Assembly: GCF_004324835.1 (NCBI RefSeq)
Contig: NW_021163083.1
Span: 1 to 64,000, forward strand
DNA from: Dendronephthya gigantea
Taxonomy: Eukaryota; Cnidaria; Anthozoa; Malacalcyonacea; Nephtheidae
Reading direction: 5' to 3'
Length of the DNA: 64,000 nucleotides
Part shown: positions 14,001 through 25,578 of the stretch, in pieces
Layout: every line of letters starts with the position of its first letter
Numbering within the stretch: the first letter of the stretch is position 1
The notes under the pieces: model-generated
What the model was told of the DNA's origin: nothing
Database searches by the model: none
Seen by the model: only the letters and a program-made list of their open reading frames with translations
Program-made: the position numbers and the translations under genes

Positions 14001-17000
14001 TCGTAAGTACTTCATATTATGTCTATTATCCAAGGTATGATAGAAGCAATATATCAATTCAATGTTGACAGTCATGGTTGACAATATAAGACTTTCTTTA
14101 AAGACAGTTTTTGATCCTCTCAAACTTAAGAAGCTTCGTTGTATTCTAGGCACTCTGTGTTGAGATGAAAAACATTCAAAGCAAAATAAACACCATCAAC
14201 AGGCATGGGCCGTACTTCATGAAGAAAGCACGAAGTGGCTTACGCGAGATCTTGGAAGAGAGACTGCGGGCTCTGAATAAACAGTGGGACAAGCTTCAGG
14301 GTCACGCCACAGCGAGACAGAAAGATTTAGAGCAACTTGTGCAAGACAAAGCCGATAACGAGTTGGTCGCTGGTGAAGACAGTTCTTTGAGTTCTCTTCG
14401 AAATAATACAGCATTGCTTAGTTCGCTGTATTTTAATACCGAAAATGAGGTAAATATACAATAAAAATTATAGAGGTTTAGTTTGAGAATAGTTTAGAAA
14501 TGATAGAAATAATCAGTGTAAATAAAGTTAGTTTAGTTTAGGTTCCTGTAACACTAGATCAATAAGAGATGATCCTTACTGGACCTCTAGGAAGAACAGT
14601 TTAGAACTGATAGAGTTATCCAGTATAAATAAAGTTAGTTTAGTTTAGGTTTCCTCCTGTAAATCCATGATATGATTCTGTAAGATACTATAATCTAAAA
14701 AGGAATGATTCCTATTCAGAGTATCAAGCGCCTGCTGAACAAACTCGGTTTATTCTCTGGCCAATGCGACGAGGAAGATGACGAATCACGCCGCCATTTT
14801 GATGACGATTTCCTCGACTACCAATCGGCCTTTCACGATCTATTTGAATGGTTAACGGCCGTGGAAGAAGAAATTGAAAGTGTTTCCACTTCGGAGGGTG
14901 AGGTGAAGGAAATAAAACAGCGCGTAAAGTGTCTGCAGGTAAATCCATTAAACCAGAACTAGATGACATATCCTGTCGAATTGTGTGAATTCACTTTCAT
15001 TCCTTTTGCAGGATTTATACCTAAAGATTCAGCACAAGAAGCCACAAGTGAACGAGTTGGTGAAAAGATCTGAAAGATTCGTCGATTCGTCCAGCGAGGG
15101 CAATGAAGAACACGTGACAGGATTACGTAATCTATGGCGTGACGTTATGCTCAAAGCCTGCTCGAAGTTACGAGATTTACAGAACGTACTTCATGTTGTG
15201 ATGATGAAGGCATTGAATGTCAACAATAAAGAAGACTTCTTAAAAACTCTGTCAGAATGTCAGCGCGATGTTAAAGATTTGTTGCAAAGGTTGCAGGAGT
15301 GTTGCACAGGCGATACAAGTGATGATCCCGCAGTTGCAGCAGCCCAGTATCAGGTATCGTGATTCTCTCAGACTTTTCTCAGACTCTTAGGCATAAGCGT
15401 ACCCGTACTCACTCAGTCGTAGCCTTGAAATCTTAATGTCAAAGAAAGTGTGCAAGTTGAAGCATCGGAACATCAACTCATAGCTCTTTACAAAGCTTTG
15501 AATTGTTATTGAAAATGTTTTTCTTTCCTGCTAAAGGTGTTCGCCTCCGAAACTGACAGGCTAACAAAACTTTTGGACGTCTTGCAAACGTCTTTACATG
15601 TTGAACAAAATACCACCGCTTTGAAAGAACTTTCTGATCAAATGACAGTCGTGAAAACTCAACTAGAGTCGTGGTGGAAGAACCTAAACGAAGCTGGAGC
15701 TTTGGAAACTATTGTGGTAATTCTTTTAGTAGAGTTTCAAGAGAGATTTAACGTGGAATATTTCAAATGAACCGTAATATGCCAGGGCTTGCCTTTGAGT
15801 TTTTTGTGTCTTCTCCGTAGGAAACCGACACAAGGAGGGAGGTCAACGTGTCAGAATCAATCCCAGAAGAGCTGAGATCACCTCGAAGCAGACCCAAGAC
15901 TTGGCCTGACCACAGCACCTTGCTAACGCAGGTTCTGGAAGAGGTGAAGAAGTTCGAGGATTGGTTGAAAACCGCTGAAGAAAACCTCCAGATTTTCATC
16001 GGAATCGCTATTCCACAAACTCTGAACGAAATGAAATCAAAACTGAAAGAAGTTCAAGTAAGTTCCAGTATATTGGAATAGATTTCAGGAAAAGATTGTC
16101 CAACAAAATTGTTATGATTCTTTTTTCGTGTGATGGCATTAAGTCCAGAAAAACATAATCTGTGTTTATGTTCTTCCCAGCTTGCAGCGAGAAACATCAA
16201 CAACAAGATCACCGAAATGGAGTACACCCTCGACAGCCTAAACACTTTGAAAGACGAGTCAGGATATCCCGAACTCTGTGAGAAATGTCAATCCTGTTTA
16301 ACCCATGCAAAGGAACTGAAGTCTCGCTCAGATACACGAACTGACGAATTGAAAGAGATTCGCTACAAATGGGAGCTGTTTGAAAGCCGCTTTGCGGAGA
16401 TGATTCATTGGCTGGAAAAAACTCGAAGTATTCTTATTCTACCTTTGAAAGAAAGGGACGAGGATAGCGTCGAATTTGTTTTAGGGAAATTACTAAAAGT
16501 TCGCGAAATAGAAAAGAAATTATCGGAAAAGGTATGTAGTACATGTGATTGAATCAAACTTGGATATGCAGGTTCATTATCAACTGGTGCTTGATTTGTT
16601 TTATTTTGTGTTTTCTCGACAGGTTATGGTGAAAGACGACCTTCTACGACAGGGGGAACACGTCCACGCGAGGACCGAGGCCGCTGGAGTGAACGTGAAA
16701 ATCGAACAGTTGAGGGAGGAGTGGACCGGGATTGAAAGTGACCTCGGTAGAGAGCGCGGAAGGCTTGAGAAAGTCATGAGACTATGGAAAGATTACGATA
16801 GAAAACAGGAGGAAATGTACGATTGGCTGACCGGCATATTGTCCTCGTTGCGTGACCTGGAACATCGTGATAGGAGCATTGAGGTTGTCAAGAGACAAAT
16901 CGCCTTGATCCAGGTGGGTAAAGGGGGAATGATATGAACATGTTCACTCTGCATTATCCTATAGTATCTCTTCCTATCGTGGAAATATCCCTTACATCTG

Positions 17001-20000
17001 CATCCTTCTTGTTATCACTAAAGAATTGTCCTGTTTTTAGAAACACCATGATGAAATCGACAACCACATCACTCTCAAAGAGTCAGTCGACCTCTCGTTT
17101 CATTTTCTCGTAGACAACATTCAAGGTGATGTGGAACGCCTTCAAGAAAAACAGCAAAAGTTAAACTCTCATTGGCAAGAGCTTCAATCGTTGGTCTCGG
17201 ACCGTTTCGATGAACTGGTCGCGGTGGAGTGGACACTAGAGGTGGCAGACATGACTGCTAACGTCGATGAGTTGAACGTTTGTGTGGAAAACGCCAGGAG
17301 ATTGGTGCTTGCGAGAGTTCCACAGATAGGTAGCTCGTCTTTGGAGGAAATCAAATCATTGGTGGCTAGTTATCAGGTATTTTCTTGTCCTAATTAGTGA
17401 GTTTTATTAAGTATCTTAATCAGTGAGTTAAGTGGTGGTCAGCTGTGGAGTGTGATTCTTTGATAAGAAATTGTACATATTTGCAACCAGGTTTGCAACC
17501 AAACACAAAGACATTCAGCGAAGAACTAACTCACAAGGCTTAAGTTGGTAGTTAACTTTCGAATCAAACATAAAAATTTTTATGTTGTAAACAATTCGCC
17601 ACTCAAACTCTAGTCATAGAGGATAAGCTTAACCTAAACCTTTTTACAGAATGCTAAACGAGAATTGCGCTCCAAACAAGAAATCGTCGATGGATTGAGG
17701 CGAAAATCACGAGACGAAAACATGAAGGATGAGAAGTGTACCTCTTTAAGACAGTCGATCGCGCAGCTCGACGAAGACTGGAAGAGTGTGACGTCATTGC
17801 TTAACGAAAAAGAGGAGGCCGTTAAGATCTCGTTAAATAAATGGATGGATTTCCAACGGCAGCTGACTCATTTGGTTGACACGGATTCGTGGTTCGCAAC
17901 AAGGGAGGCAGCCATGTCAAAATACCAACATATTTCTACTGAAAAAGATAGAATATCGCGGTTAGAGATTTAAGGTAAGTAAATATGAGATTACTAATAT
18001 ACTTCTTGAATTTTAGAGGATTTTTCCAGGCTCTCCTATAATATTGTACAACAGGGTGTATAATGCCTTCCTTGTCGTTCTAACCTGACTGAGAATTTCC
18101 ATTTCATATTGTTGTGACATCGTCATTTAGGCTATGAAAGGTTTCCTTGTGACCCAGAAAATATCAGTCACAGAATTCGTTAAATCTGCTCGAGGCCTTC
18201 TGAACGAGGGCCTCTATGACTCCGAGGAGATAGAAGGGATCTTAGGAGACATCGAGGAACGCTGGGTGGATATAAATACAAAAGTCAATGACTGCGAGGA
18301 GTGGTTATCTGAAATGACAACCAAACATAAATCCTGTCGAGACTCTATTGGTTCGATTATGAGCTTCCTGGACGATGGTGAGATGATCTTGGAGTCGTTG
18401 GCTACATTTGATGGTGATCTTGACAGCTTGCTATCACAGAAGACAAGACTCTGTGTAAGTTCAGAATGTAGTTTGTTTATTAATACGCCACAAAACCTTG
18501 ATCTAATTTCTAACGTATTGAAGCATCTGCTCATTTTGAGGAGAGCTCGATGAAGAATGTTTTTACAAATGAGATTTTACTAGCCCAGATATGAGGTCAT
18601 AAGGAAAATTGCTATTAAGTTCTCTCGTGTGTCTTCTGGTAAAAATTCATCCCATCACGGCATATCCGGTGTCTTTGACAGTGTAAGAATGCATGAAAAT
18701 TGGATTTTCTGCAACAAATCGTAGTTATATTTTGTCTAAAAGTGGGCTAATGTTTACTTCTAACATTTCAACTGTAAATTTTATTTCAGAATCTTGAGAA
18801 CGAGTTGAATGATCTTCGTCCGACTGTTTACAATCTAAACAGTATCCTGGTTGAACTAAACAACGTCTGTGATGAGAGTGTCTTGTATGAACTGGACAAA
18901 GATATTCGCGAACTGAACCTGAGGTATGGCAGCGTTGCGGAAAAGATTAAGAATCATAAAATCCAAACGGAACAGATGATCTCCGCTTGTCAGGAGTTCG
19001 ATAAAGACTGCGCCGAGGTTTTGGCATGGCTTGAATACCAGGACAATGTATTGCATCAAGATTTGGAACCCGAAGAGCAAATATTGGCTTCTGAACTTGC
19101 CCAGTTGAAGGATTGTGAGGTTAGCTCCGAAAATTTATAAAGATTGTCTTGTTTGAATTTTGAATGACATATTACTGCATACTGTAGTGATGATTGTCAT
19201 TTGTCATTTGGCAATACCATTCTACAATAAGCTGTTGTGGGTTGTGTTTAAAATACCTGAAAAAAATATCTCGAAATCCCGATCGTATTGAGCTGTGTGC
19301 ATTTATTTATCTATTTATTTCGAAGCAACTTCAAGAAGCGTTGAACAGACAACGAGAGTTCTTTGAGACTGTACGAAATCGTGGCCAGGAATTGAAATCA
19401 AGAATGAAACAAGGAAATCTGCATGTTTCTCCAAAACTAACAAAACTCACGAGAACTTTCAGTGATTTTGCCAACGCTTTAAACCAGAAACAAGAAAGGT
19501 AGGCAAAATGAAATTCAAGTTTCATTTAATTTCAAACATATTTTCTTTTTTCGTTTAAGCGCTAACTTTACTTCTTTCTAAAGTTCTTATGTGAAATGTT
19601 GAATTCTATTTGCAATTGATCTGTTACCAGGTTGAAAGTGAAAACCAACTCATGGCGGGAATTCTGCGCTAAATTTCAAACCCTGGATGAACGTGTTAAA
19701 GAGAGTGAGAAACAGGCTTATACGACTCGATATTGCGATACGAAAGAACATTATAGATTACTGCAGGTATGCCAAGATCTTGTTTTCCACCTCACTCTTC
19801 ATTCCATGATCCTCCTGACCAGCTCTCTTTCATGTCTTCTTATTACGTGTCCATATCATCTAATATCTCTGACCAGCTCTCCTTCATCTCTTCTTATTAT
19901 ACGTGTCCATATCATCTCAATTCTCAACCTTGCTTTCCACCATCTTCTCTGCAATGTCTACCACCTCACAACCTCTTCTTCTAATCTCTTTCTTCCATGA

Positions 20001-23000
20001 TGCATCAGCTCTCCTTCATCCCAACACACCAACCTTCCTCTCAAAAGATACACCTACATGCGGTAAACCTTTCATTCTCTTCCAGCGACTAATTCGTGAG
20101 GCAATCCAAATGCGCCCGGAACTGGAGGAATTGATAGAATTTACTGAAGAACACTTCCGGGACAAGGAGTCTGAACAAGGGAAGAGTGCCCGAAACGAAG
20201 TGGAAGAATTACGCCAAAGATTAGAAATTCTCACAGCCGAGTTGGATTCCAAGAAAACAGAAGTTGAAACGGTTCAGAAACTGCAAGCGAAATTCCAAGA
20301 ACAATGTCGACATTTGAATGCTGTGTTGCAAGATACTGAAGCGAAGTTGAGGAACGAAGATGATGTCGAACATTTGCATGAGCAGGAACAGTCGTTTGAG
20401 GTAAATCAGTTTCCATTGATTGACCCAAATCAAAGCCAGGTTGTCTGAAATTAATATATCAATATTCAGATAGGAATGTTCTCGGGTGTTATAAATGATC
20501 AGATAAGGTTATCTGTGGTATATGAAACTTAAAGCAATCAATACAAGACCGTTTGTTTTCATCTCCCAAAGGAAGAAAATTGCATCTGATAAACCCACCT
20601 TTACTTATTCAATTTTCTCTCCAGTTCTTTCAGAGCAACAGCGAAAGATACCAGGAGGAGTTGTTGTGTGCTCAGCGTCTGGCCGAAACTCTGGATCAAA
20701 ACAAAGAACGTGGATGCAAGCACTCGCGCTGAGGTTGAAGGCAAGTTTAACGATTTAAAAGTGAGATGGGAGAACACATCCTGTGCTGTTAGGAAACACA
20801 AGGAGACTTTGGATTATCGTCTCGTGAAGTGGCGAGATTTCAAGCGGAAACACAAGGCATTTGTGAGTTGGTTGACTGAGTTTGAGTCCCGACCAGGGCT
20901 TCAACCTGTCGCCTCGTCGGATATCACTGAATTGGAGAGTCAAGTTGAATATGTTGAGGTTAGTATGTGCTGATTATTATGCAATGCAATAGCAATCTTC
21001 TCCATACCATACCATACCATACCATACCATACCATACCATACCATACCATACCATACCATACCATACCATACCATACCATACCATACCATACCATACCAT
21101 ACCATACCATACCATACCATACCATACCATACCATACCATACCATACCATACCATACCATACCATACCATACCATACCATACCATACCATACCATACCAT
21201 ACCACACCATACCATACCATTGTATTACTCTACTCCTATTATGCCTCTCCTTCATTTATCATTCCTAATTGTCTTGTTTGTTCCGACAGGCCTGTCGCAA
21301 AGAACTAGACGCTCATCAAAGCGAATTTGATCTTCTTCACACTACAACTGAACAATGCTTCACCAGGTCCAACGACACGGTAAACGACGCGGTTGAAAAG
21401 GAATACCACAACGTCGAACAACGTTGGGTTCGAGTCTCCGAGTGCGTCGCATCGAATCAACGTACTCTGGAACTAACCCTGGGTGATTGGCAGGAGTACA
21501 CCACCGTTATGGAAGATACTATGCGTTGGTTAAGACAAACAGAGCTTTATTTAAAAACGTGTAGTGCAGTGACTTTATCTGATGTGGAGAAATATTATGA
21601 AAGACTTAAGGTAAGATCCTAAGTTATGTTGACTTGACCAGTTTTGATCTCCTTGAGGTCCAGTAAAAATTATTTCATCCAGTGAACCAGAAGAAAATTC
21701 TGACTGCATTATGTGGAAATTGAATATCTCGCACTTTGAATCATATTTTAGGAACTAAGCACTGAAGTTGAAGAACGCCGACCGCACTTGGAACTTTTGA
21801 CTCAGCGAGGAAAACGTTTATCGCGCATGTCCTCGTACGCTAACGCTGACCACATCAATAACCAGGTTTCTGTCATGGGTACGCTATGGACAAACGTATG
21901 CACCTGCCTCTCGACTAAAATGCACCGCACGATTGATTCTCTACATTACTTACGAAGGTTTATGGACAATTTCGAAAGCTTGTCCGCTTGGCTTCATCGC
22001 CTCGAGGGGATACTTCGCCGTGATTGGAAACACTTTTATTCTTGTAGTCCAGAGGAACAAAGATCTAAGATTAAGGTTGGTTCTTTTGTGGTATCTCTAG
22101 CGTCGGTTGTTGTTGAAAGGACGGATAACGTTATCCACTTTCCTCTGCAACCAAAAGCAGGTATTCTGCAGCACTGATCTTTCGTGTTATTTCAGGCATA
22201 CCGTAAAGAAATCGAGAGCCACGAAGCTCAACGAACGTCAGTCAACGATTCGACCTTGCAGCTCATCGACAAAGAGCTTGGAAACGAGCTATTACGTCAT
22301 ATCATGCAGCAACGTGATACGCTCAACGAACGCTGGGAAGCGTTGTGCATACAGTTGGGCATTTCGTACAAAAAGGCCGAGCAGACGAAGTATTCTCTGA
22401 AGTTGCTGGAAGCACAACTTACACAGCTCAATAAATGGATGTCCAGTGTCGAACGACAGATCACGGAGATCAGTGGGGAAGTGTCATGTGATATAGACGA
22501 GCTGAATCAGCAACTTGTTGATCTGCAGGTGAGGTTCACCAGAACAAGTATCATGAACTAGCCGAGAGAACGACTATCATGAACTGGGCAGTTTAACAAT
22601 TGCAAATTGAGCGCTATTGTTGTACGGTTATACAATGATAGTTAAATGCCTAGTTAAACCTTATTTCGCCTCGAATCTGTAATGGGGTAATCGAATATTT
22701 TTTCTTTCAACTCACAGATAAGTCAAAGAGAAATCAATGCGAGATCACCAGATGTCATTTCAGTATTAAGTCTGTGTGTGGTAAGTTGGAAATACACAAA
22801 TTGGAGTGTATTATTGGTCTTTTAAAGCGAAAAAGTTCATAAAAGGCACCATTCTTGATTCCTATTCTCCTATTCAGAGGTTGCAAAGTTGTGCTTTCCC
22901 GGACGATGGCGACGCAGGAGATTTGCAGATCGCCCGAGACAGTTTTGAATCGCGTTGGAAAAAGATTTCAAGAAACGTGGGTCAGTTGTTGAAGCAAAAT

Positions 23001-24043
23001 CAGGACCGTATCGCTTTGTGTAAGGAGTTCAGAGATGATTACAAACAGTTTATAACGTGGTTACGAACGTTTGAAAACCTGGTTACGATACCTTCCGGAA
23101 GCTGTGAGGATCTGCATGAGTTAAGCTTAGAGATTTCCAGACTTCAGGTAAAGAGATTTAGTGAATTAGGTTTACTGTACTGGATTAATGTGTGATTACA
23201 ATCAATATTTTAATCTGTATTATGATCATTAATTGATACAGCTGAAAATGAGTTTTTTGTACTTACATTGAATTTGATGTATTTTGCATTGCAGGATTTG
23301 AAGAGACAAGTTGGAGCAAAAGGGGTCCTCGTGGAACGCCTGTTGACACGAGGGAACTGCTTGGTAAACAACTCATCATCCAGCTCGGCTCAGTTGATCA
23401 GACAAATGATTGGGAAGACACAAGAACGCTGGTACGACATCACACAAACACTGGACGACTCCATCGCAAAGTTTCATCTTTTGTCGAAAGATTTTGTGGA
23501 ATTTGAAGAGGAACGTCGCAATGTGAATGCGTGGCTGACAGATATAGAAGTTCGTTTGATTGGCTTGGAACAAGTCGGAAACGAAGGGCAGAATGAAGAA
23601 CAACGCTTGCAGGAGTTAAAAGTAAGTATTCTTGTGTTAGTATAGTGTAGGTAGTATTCTATAATAAGCTGTCGTGGTTTGTGTCTAAACTACCTGCAGA
23701 AGATATCTTAAACGTGGTGGTCCAGTTTAGGTTGTATTCTATAATAAGCTGTCGTGGTTTGTGTCTGAATTACCTGAAAAAGATATCTCAAACGTGGTGG
23801 TCCAGTGTAGGTAGTATTCTATAATAAGCTGTCGTGGTTTGTGTCTAAACTAACTGCAGAAGATATCTCAAATGTGGTGGTAAATAATATTTTTTTCAGA
23901 CGTTACAACATCACATCAATATGAAATACGGCTCTCTGAGTGAACTCACTTCACAAGTCACAAAGCTCAAGGGTTGCTGTTCAATCTCAGACTACCGTCT
24001 GCAGCAACAAAAAGTCGAGGAGTTGAAATTACGATATGAACAG
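1..24043 (+). CDS. Giant spectrin-repeat / coiled-coil cytoskeletal protein, 5' end outside window
   Basis: Well over 5,000 residues of almost continuous heptad-like helix with Trp-centred spectrin repeats, encoded by one 8 kb exon and about 26 smaller exons. Most downstream exons are 60-117 codons long, start and end in phase 0 and hold roughly one spectrin-like repeat each, the organisation known from nesprin (SYNE) and dystonin/MACF genes. No actin-binding CH pair is seen because the 5' end lies before base 1. No KASH tail, GAS2 domain or EF hand is found before the last recognisable exon, so the exact family is not settled. Expected role by family is a long cytoplasmic linker between membrane or nucleus and cytoskeleton. 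Three one-base frame discontinuities occur (about 339-344, 17,969-17,971 and 20,695-20,712); exon phases otherwise fit, so sequence errors are likelier than real lesions. Nesprin-like is the favoured but unproven call. Confidence 0.85.
5779..6325 (+). repeat. Coding minisatellite, 15-bp unit encoding DDKIQ
   Basis: About 35 tandem copies of a 15-bp unit (consensus GATGACAAGATACAG) encode DDKIQ pentapeptides inside the giant exon. Most changes are synonymous or conservative (DDKIE, DDEIQ, GDKIQ, one DVKIE), and one short unit gives RQDKIQ. Because the unit is a multiple of three, copy number can vary without breaking frame. The unit lacks stops in two forward frames (DDKIQ and MTRYR-like) and in one reverse frame (SSCIL-like), so long overlapping open frames arise as by-products. 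The peptide is strongly charged, probably a helical or extended spacer. Confidence 0.95.
8174..10632 (+). CDS. Spectrin-repeat gene, three exons after the giant exon
   Basis: Exons are 8174-8359, 8869-9129 and 10339-10632 (186, 261 and 294 bp, all whole codons, phase 0). Each is bounded by consensus sites, e.g. ATAG|GTGCAA at 8174, CGCAG|GAAAA at 8869, TTTCAG|GCGTTT at 10339 and donors GAG|GTTTGA, AAG|GTAATT, GAG|GTAAAT. The encoded segments are charged amphipathic helices ([36 protein letters not shown]) continuing the coiled coil. Assignment to the same gene rests on strand, phase and composition. Confidence 0.8.
8430..8765 (+). repeat. Dispersed intronic repeat, tandem copies
   Basis: Two to three diverged copies of a roughly 100-110 bp unit containing GTTTAGAACTGATAGAG, CAGTATAAATAAAGTTAG and GATCCTTACTGGACCTCTAG. 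Related copies lie in two other introns of this gene (12,215-12,475 inverted; 14,470-14,690 same direction) and at 38,240-38,360. No coding capacity is seen. Confidence 0.7.
9130..10338 (+). other. Intron of the spectrin-repeat gene, no feature seen
   Basis: A 1.2 kb intron between GTAATT (9130) and TTTCAG (10338). The short open frame at 9265-9477 starts from a non-ATG codon and resembles nothing. No repeat or RNA gene is recognised. Confidence 0.6.
10633..12478 (+). other. 1.8 kb intron of the spectrin-repeat gene
   Basis: Lies between donor GAG|GTAAAT and acceptor TTCTAG|GAGAAA. It holds only AT-rich sequence, short non-coding open frames and, at its 3' end, the dispersed intronic repeat. 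Confidence 0.6.
12215..12475 (-). repeat. Dispersed intronic repeat, inverted orientation
   Basis: About two copies of the unit seen at 8430-8765, here in the opposite orientation (TATCAGTTCTAAACTG, GGTCCAGTAAGGATCATC, GTTACTACAGGAGGAAACC). The copies end next to the splice acceptor at 12,478. Confidence 0.7.
12479..14002 (+). CDS. Spectrin-repeat gene, 1.5 kb disordered exon
   Basis: 508 codons, phase 0, from TTTCTAG|GAGAAA to GTC|GTAAGT. It begins with a helix ([18 protein letters not shown]) and then becomes a Ser/Asp/Glu-rich, Trp-free segment with [14 protein letters not shown]-like stretches before returning to a helix ([14 protein letters not shown]). It looks like a disordered, possibly phosphorylated linker between coiled-coil regions. 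No known domain is recognised inside it. Confidence 0.8.
14150..17974 (+). CDS. Spectrin-repeat gene, array of nine repeat-sized exons
   Basis: Exons are 14150-14449, 14720-14938, 15012-15353, 15537-15716, 15821-16057, 16181-16531, 16623-16913, 17041-17376 and 17650-17974. All but the last are whole codons in phase 0 with consensus AG/GT borders. They carry spectrin-repeat hallmarks: a central Trp followed by Leu and acidic residues ([47 protein letters not shown]) and a second conserved Trp ([30 protein letters not shown]). The last exon is 325 bp, one base too long: its frame meets TAA just before the strong donor TTAAG|GTAAGT. One T fewer at 17,969-17,971 would give whole codons ending RLEIK. 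Confidence 0.85.
14470..14690 (+). repeat. Dispersed intronic repeat, third intron
   Basis: Two copies of the roughly 110 bp unit described at 8430 fill this short intron, same orientation as at 8430 (TTTAGAACTGATAGAG, AGTATAAATAAAGTTAG, TTTCCTCCTGTAA). Confidence 0.7.
18131..24043 (+). CDS. Spectrin-repeat gene, last recognisable exons
   Basis: Exons are 18131-18454, 18790-19119, 19326-19498, 19631-19766, 20086-20400, 20625-20958, 21290-21610, 21752-22075, 22196-22528, 22718-22780, 22878-23147, 23295-23621 and 23900-24043. Nearly all are phase 0; 19326-19498 and 19631-19766 share a split AG|G codon. Repeat cores include [60 protein letters not shown] and [12 protein letters not shown]. Exon 20625-20958 is 334 bp, one base over: the frame reads [11 protein letters not shown] before about 20,700 and [14 protein letters not shown] after it. 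The last exon ends KLRYEQ at CAG|GTATAA; either it splices on to exons I cannot find or translation stops at the TAA two codons later. Confidence 0.82.
21002..21220. repeat. Pentanucleotide microsatellite (CCATA)n
   Basis: About 43 near-perfect copies of CCATA, with one CCACA copy near the 3' end, inside an intron of the spectrin-repeat gene. The repeat is open in several frames on both strands, producing false tyrosine/histidine or tryptophan/methionine-rich open frames. Confidence 0.97.
23640..23885 (+). repeat. Three tandem copies of an 81-bp intronic repeat
   Basis: Units begin near 23,650, 23,731 and 23,812 and share TATTCTATAATAAGCTGTCG, GTTTGTGTCTAAACTACC and AAGATATCTCAAACGTGG. A more diverged single copy is in the intron at about 19,205-19,275. 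They sit between coding exons and encode nothing. Confidence 0.85.
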
Positions 24044-25578
24044 GTATAATACATAAGGATTGTATTAATTCATATCATCTAATAAGGTGCTTATAAATTC
24101 CTCTTATTTTACAAGGCACTTCATTACTCGCTGACGCTTATGCTTGATCTGGCTGTCCCTAGTCCATTCTCCCCAGAACGCGTATCGACAAGGCTTCCCG
24201 TCGTAACGCCATAATCAAGACAGCAATATCACCCTTGTACAAACACTGGCTTGAATAGCCTAAATTCAGCCCTTGCTCTTTGCAATGGCATTGATCCATG
24301 GTGGTAGCTACTGCTACTCTAGAGGTGGTTATCGCTCACTCATCAACAATTTTGGCCATGTTCCATTCACAAACACCCGCAGTCATATCCTGTATTTATT
24401 GAGAAAAAAAGCTAAGGAATTGTTATGAAATAGGAATTAAAACTATTTGGAACAATTAAGCTCTTAAAAGCCCGTATGGGCAGGGTTAGAAAAGAAAGCT
24501 TGCATTGATAGTTTTGTACATGTTCAGCCTTTCAAATTTTTATTCAAACTTTGTAAATATACATGTAGATAGAAAATCGCGAATTTAGAAAACTGTATGT
24601 AAGTAGTTAGATATAAACAATAATAACTATAATATTGGGAAGTGGTAATTTATTTCTGACTTGTATATTAAATGTATTTTTAAAGCAGGTCCACATAGTC
24701 AGATGCAATTTTCAAAGAAACAGATCATATTCGTTTGTAAATTGTTAATACATACATTCCATGTAAGTAAGTATAAAATCTCAGCTCATATTCTTACGTA
24801 AAGACATATAATATATTTTAAATTGTACATGCTTTCTGAACTGTAACGTTGGAGTAATATAAATGGAACCTATTAAATTATTGAATATACTTCTGTTTGA
24901 GTCAATATCTATCTTGTCTGAGTGCTGGGTGTACGTACAAATCTACAATGGTTGTCTATATGGTACAAATGCGCACTTCCATCATTTACCAATTACCATC
25001 TACAATCTCATTATCTCTTTTATAAGGAAGCTTACACAAAGTATCCTTTAATCGTTTCGGTCCCAGTCTGGACTCGGGTTTGCATCTTTGGACGTTTGGC
25101 GGGAAAAATTAAAAGCCCTTTTATGAGAAATTGAAAGTTGTCAAGTTTGAATTTTCCTCGAAATTTACTGCAAATTTGTCTATTCTTGCCGCGTTTAAGC
25201 AACAATACAGCGAGGATATAGAGGTATGTCATAGAAAATTTTTATTTATTTGCTAATTTGTCCAAAATAATGCTTTTAAATTCAATTTGCGCTCGTCTGA
25301 AGCTGGCCGCGAATGACATATGTTTTTGTACTCTTATAACCGCCAAATACAATTTGTAAATTGTAATCGAAGGGATTCAAATGTTTTTAAGGTAATTTAT
25401 ATCAATTTTGATATAAATTGCTGCGCATTTCGTTACATTTAAGCAGTTTGAAATACATATATAGAATATATTTATTTCAAGTTATCATTATACGGGATTA
25501 CGTTCGGTGCAAAATGCCGGTAATATTTAAATATAAATATTACCTAAGATTTATTGACAACAACTTGGATTTTTCACG
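24044..25578. other. Gap between spectrin-repeat gene and C-CAP-like gene
   Basis: 1.5 kb of AT-rich sequence with no recognisable exon, RNA gene or clear AATAAA signal close to the last spectrin exon. Two short palindromes lie at about 25,392-25,420 and 25,520-25,545 just upstream of the next start codon and may belong to its promoter. Confidence 0.5.

Noticed and set aside
20940-21308. Long open frames rich in YGMVW / HTIPY on both strands
   Set aside because: They are produced by the (CCATA)n microsatellite, which lacks stops; not genes.
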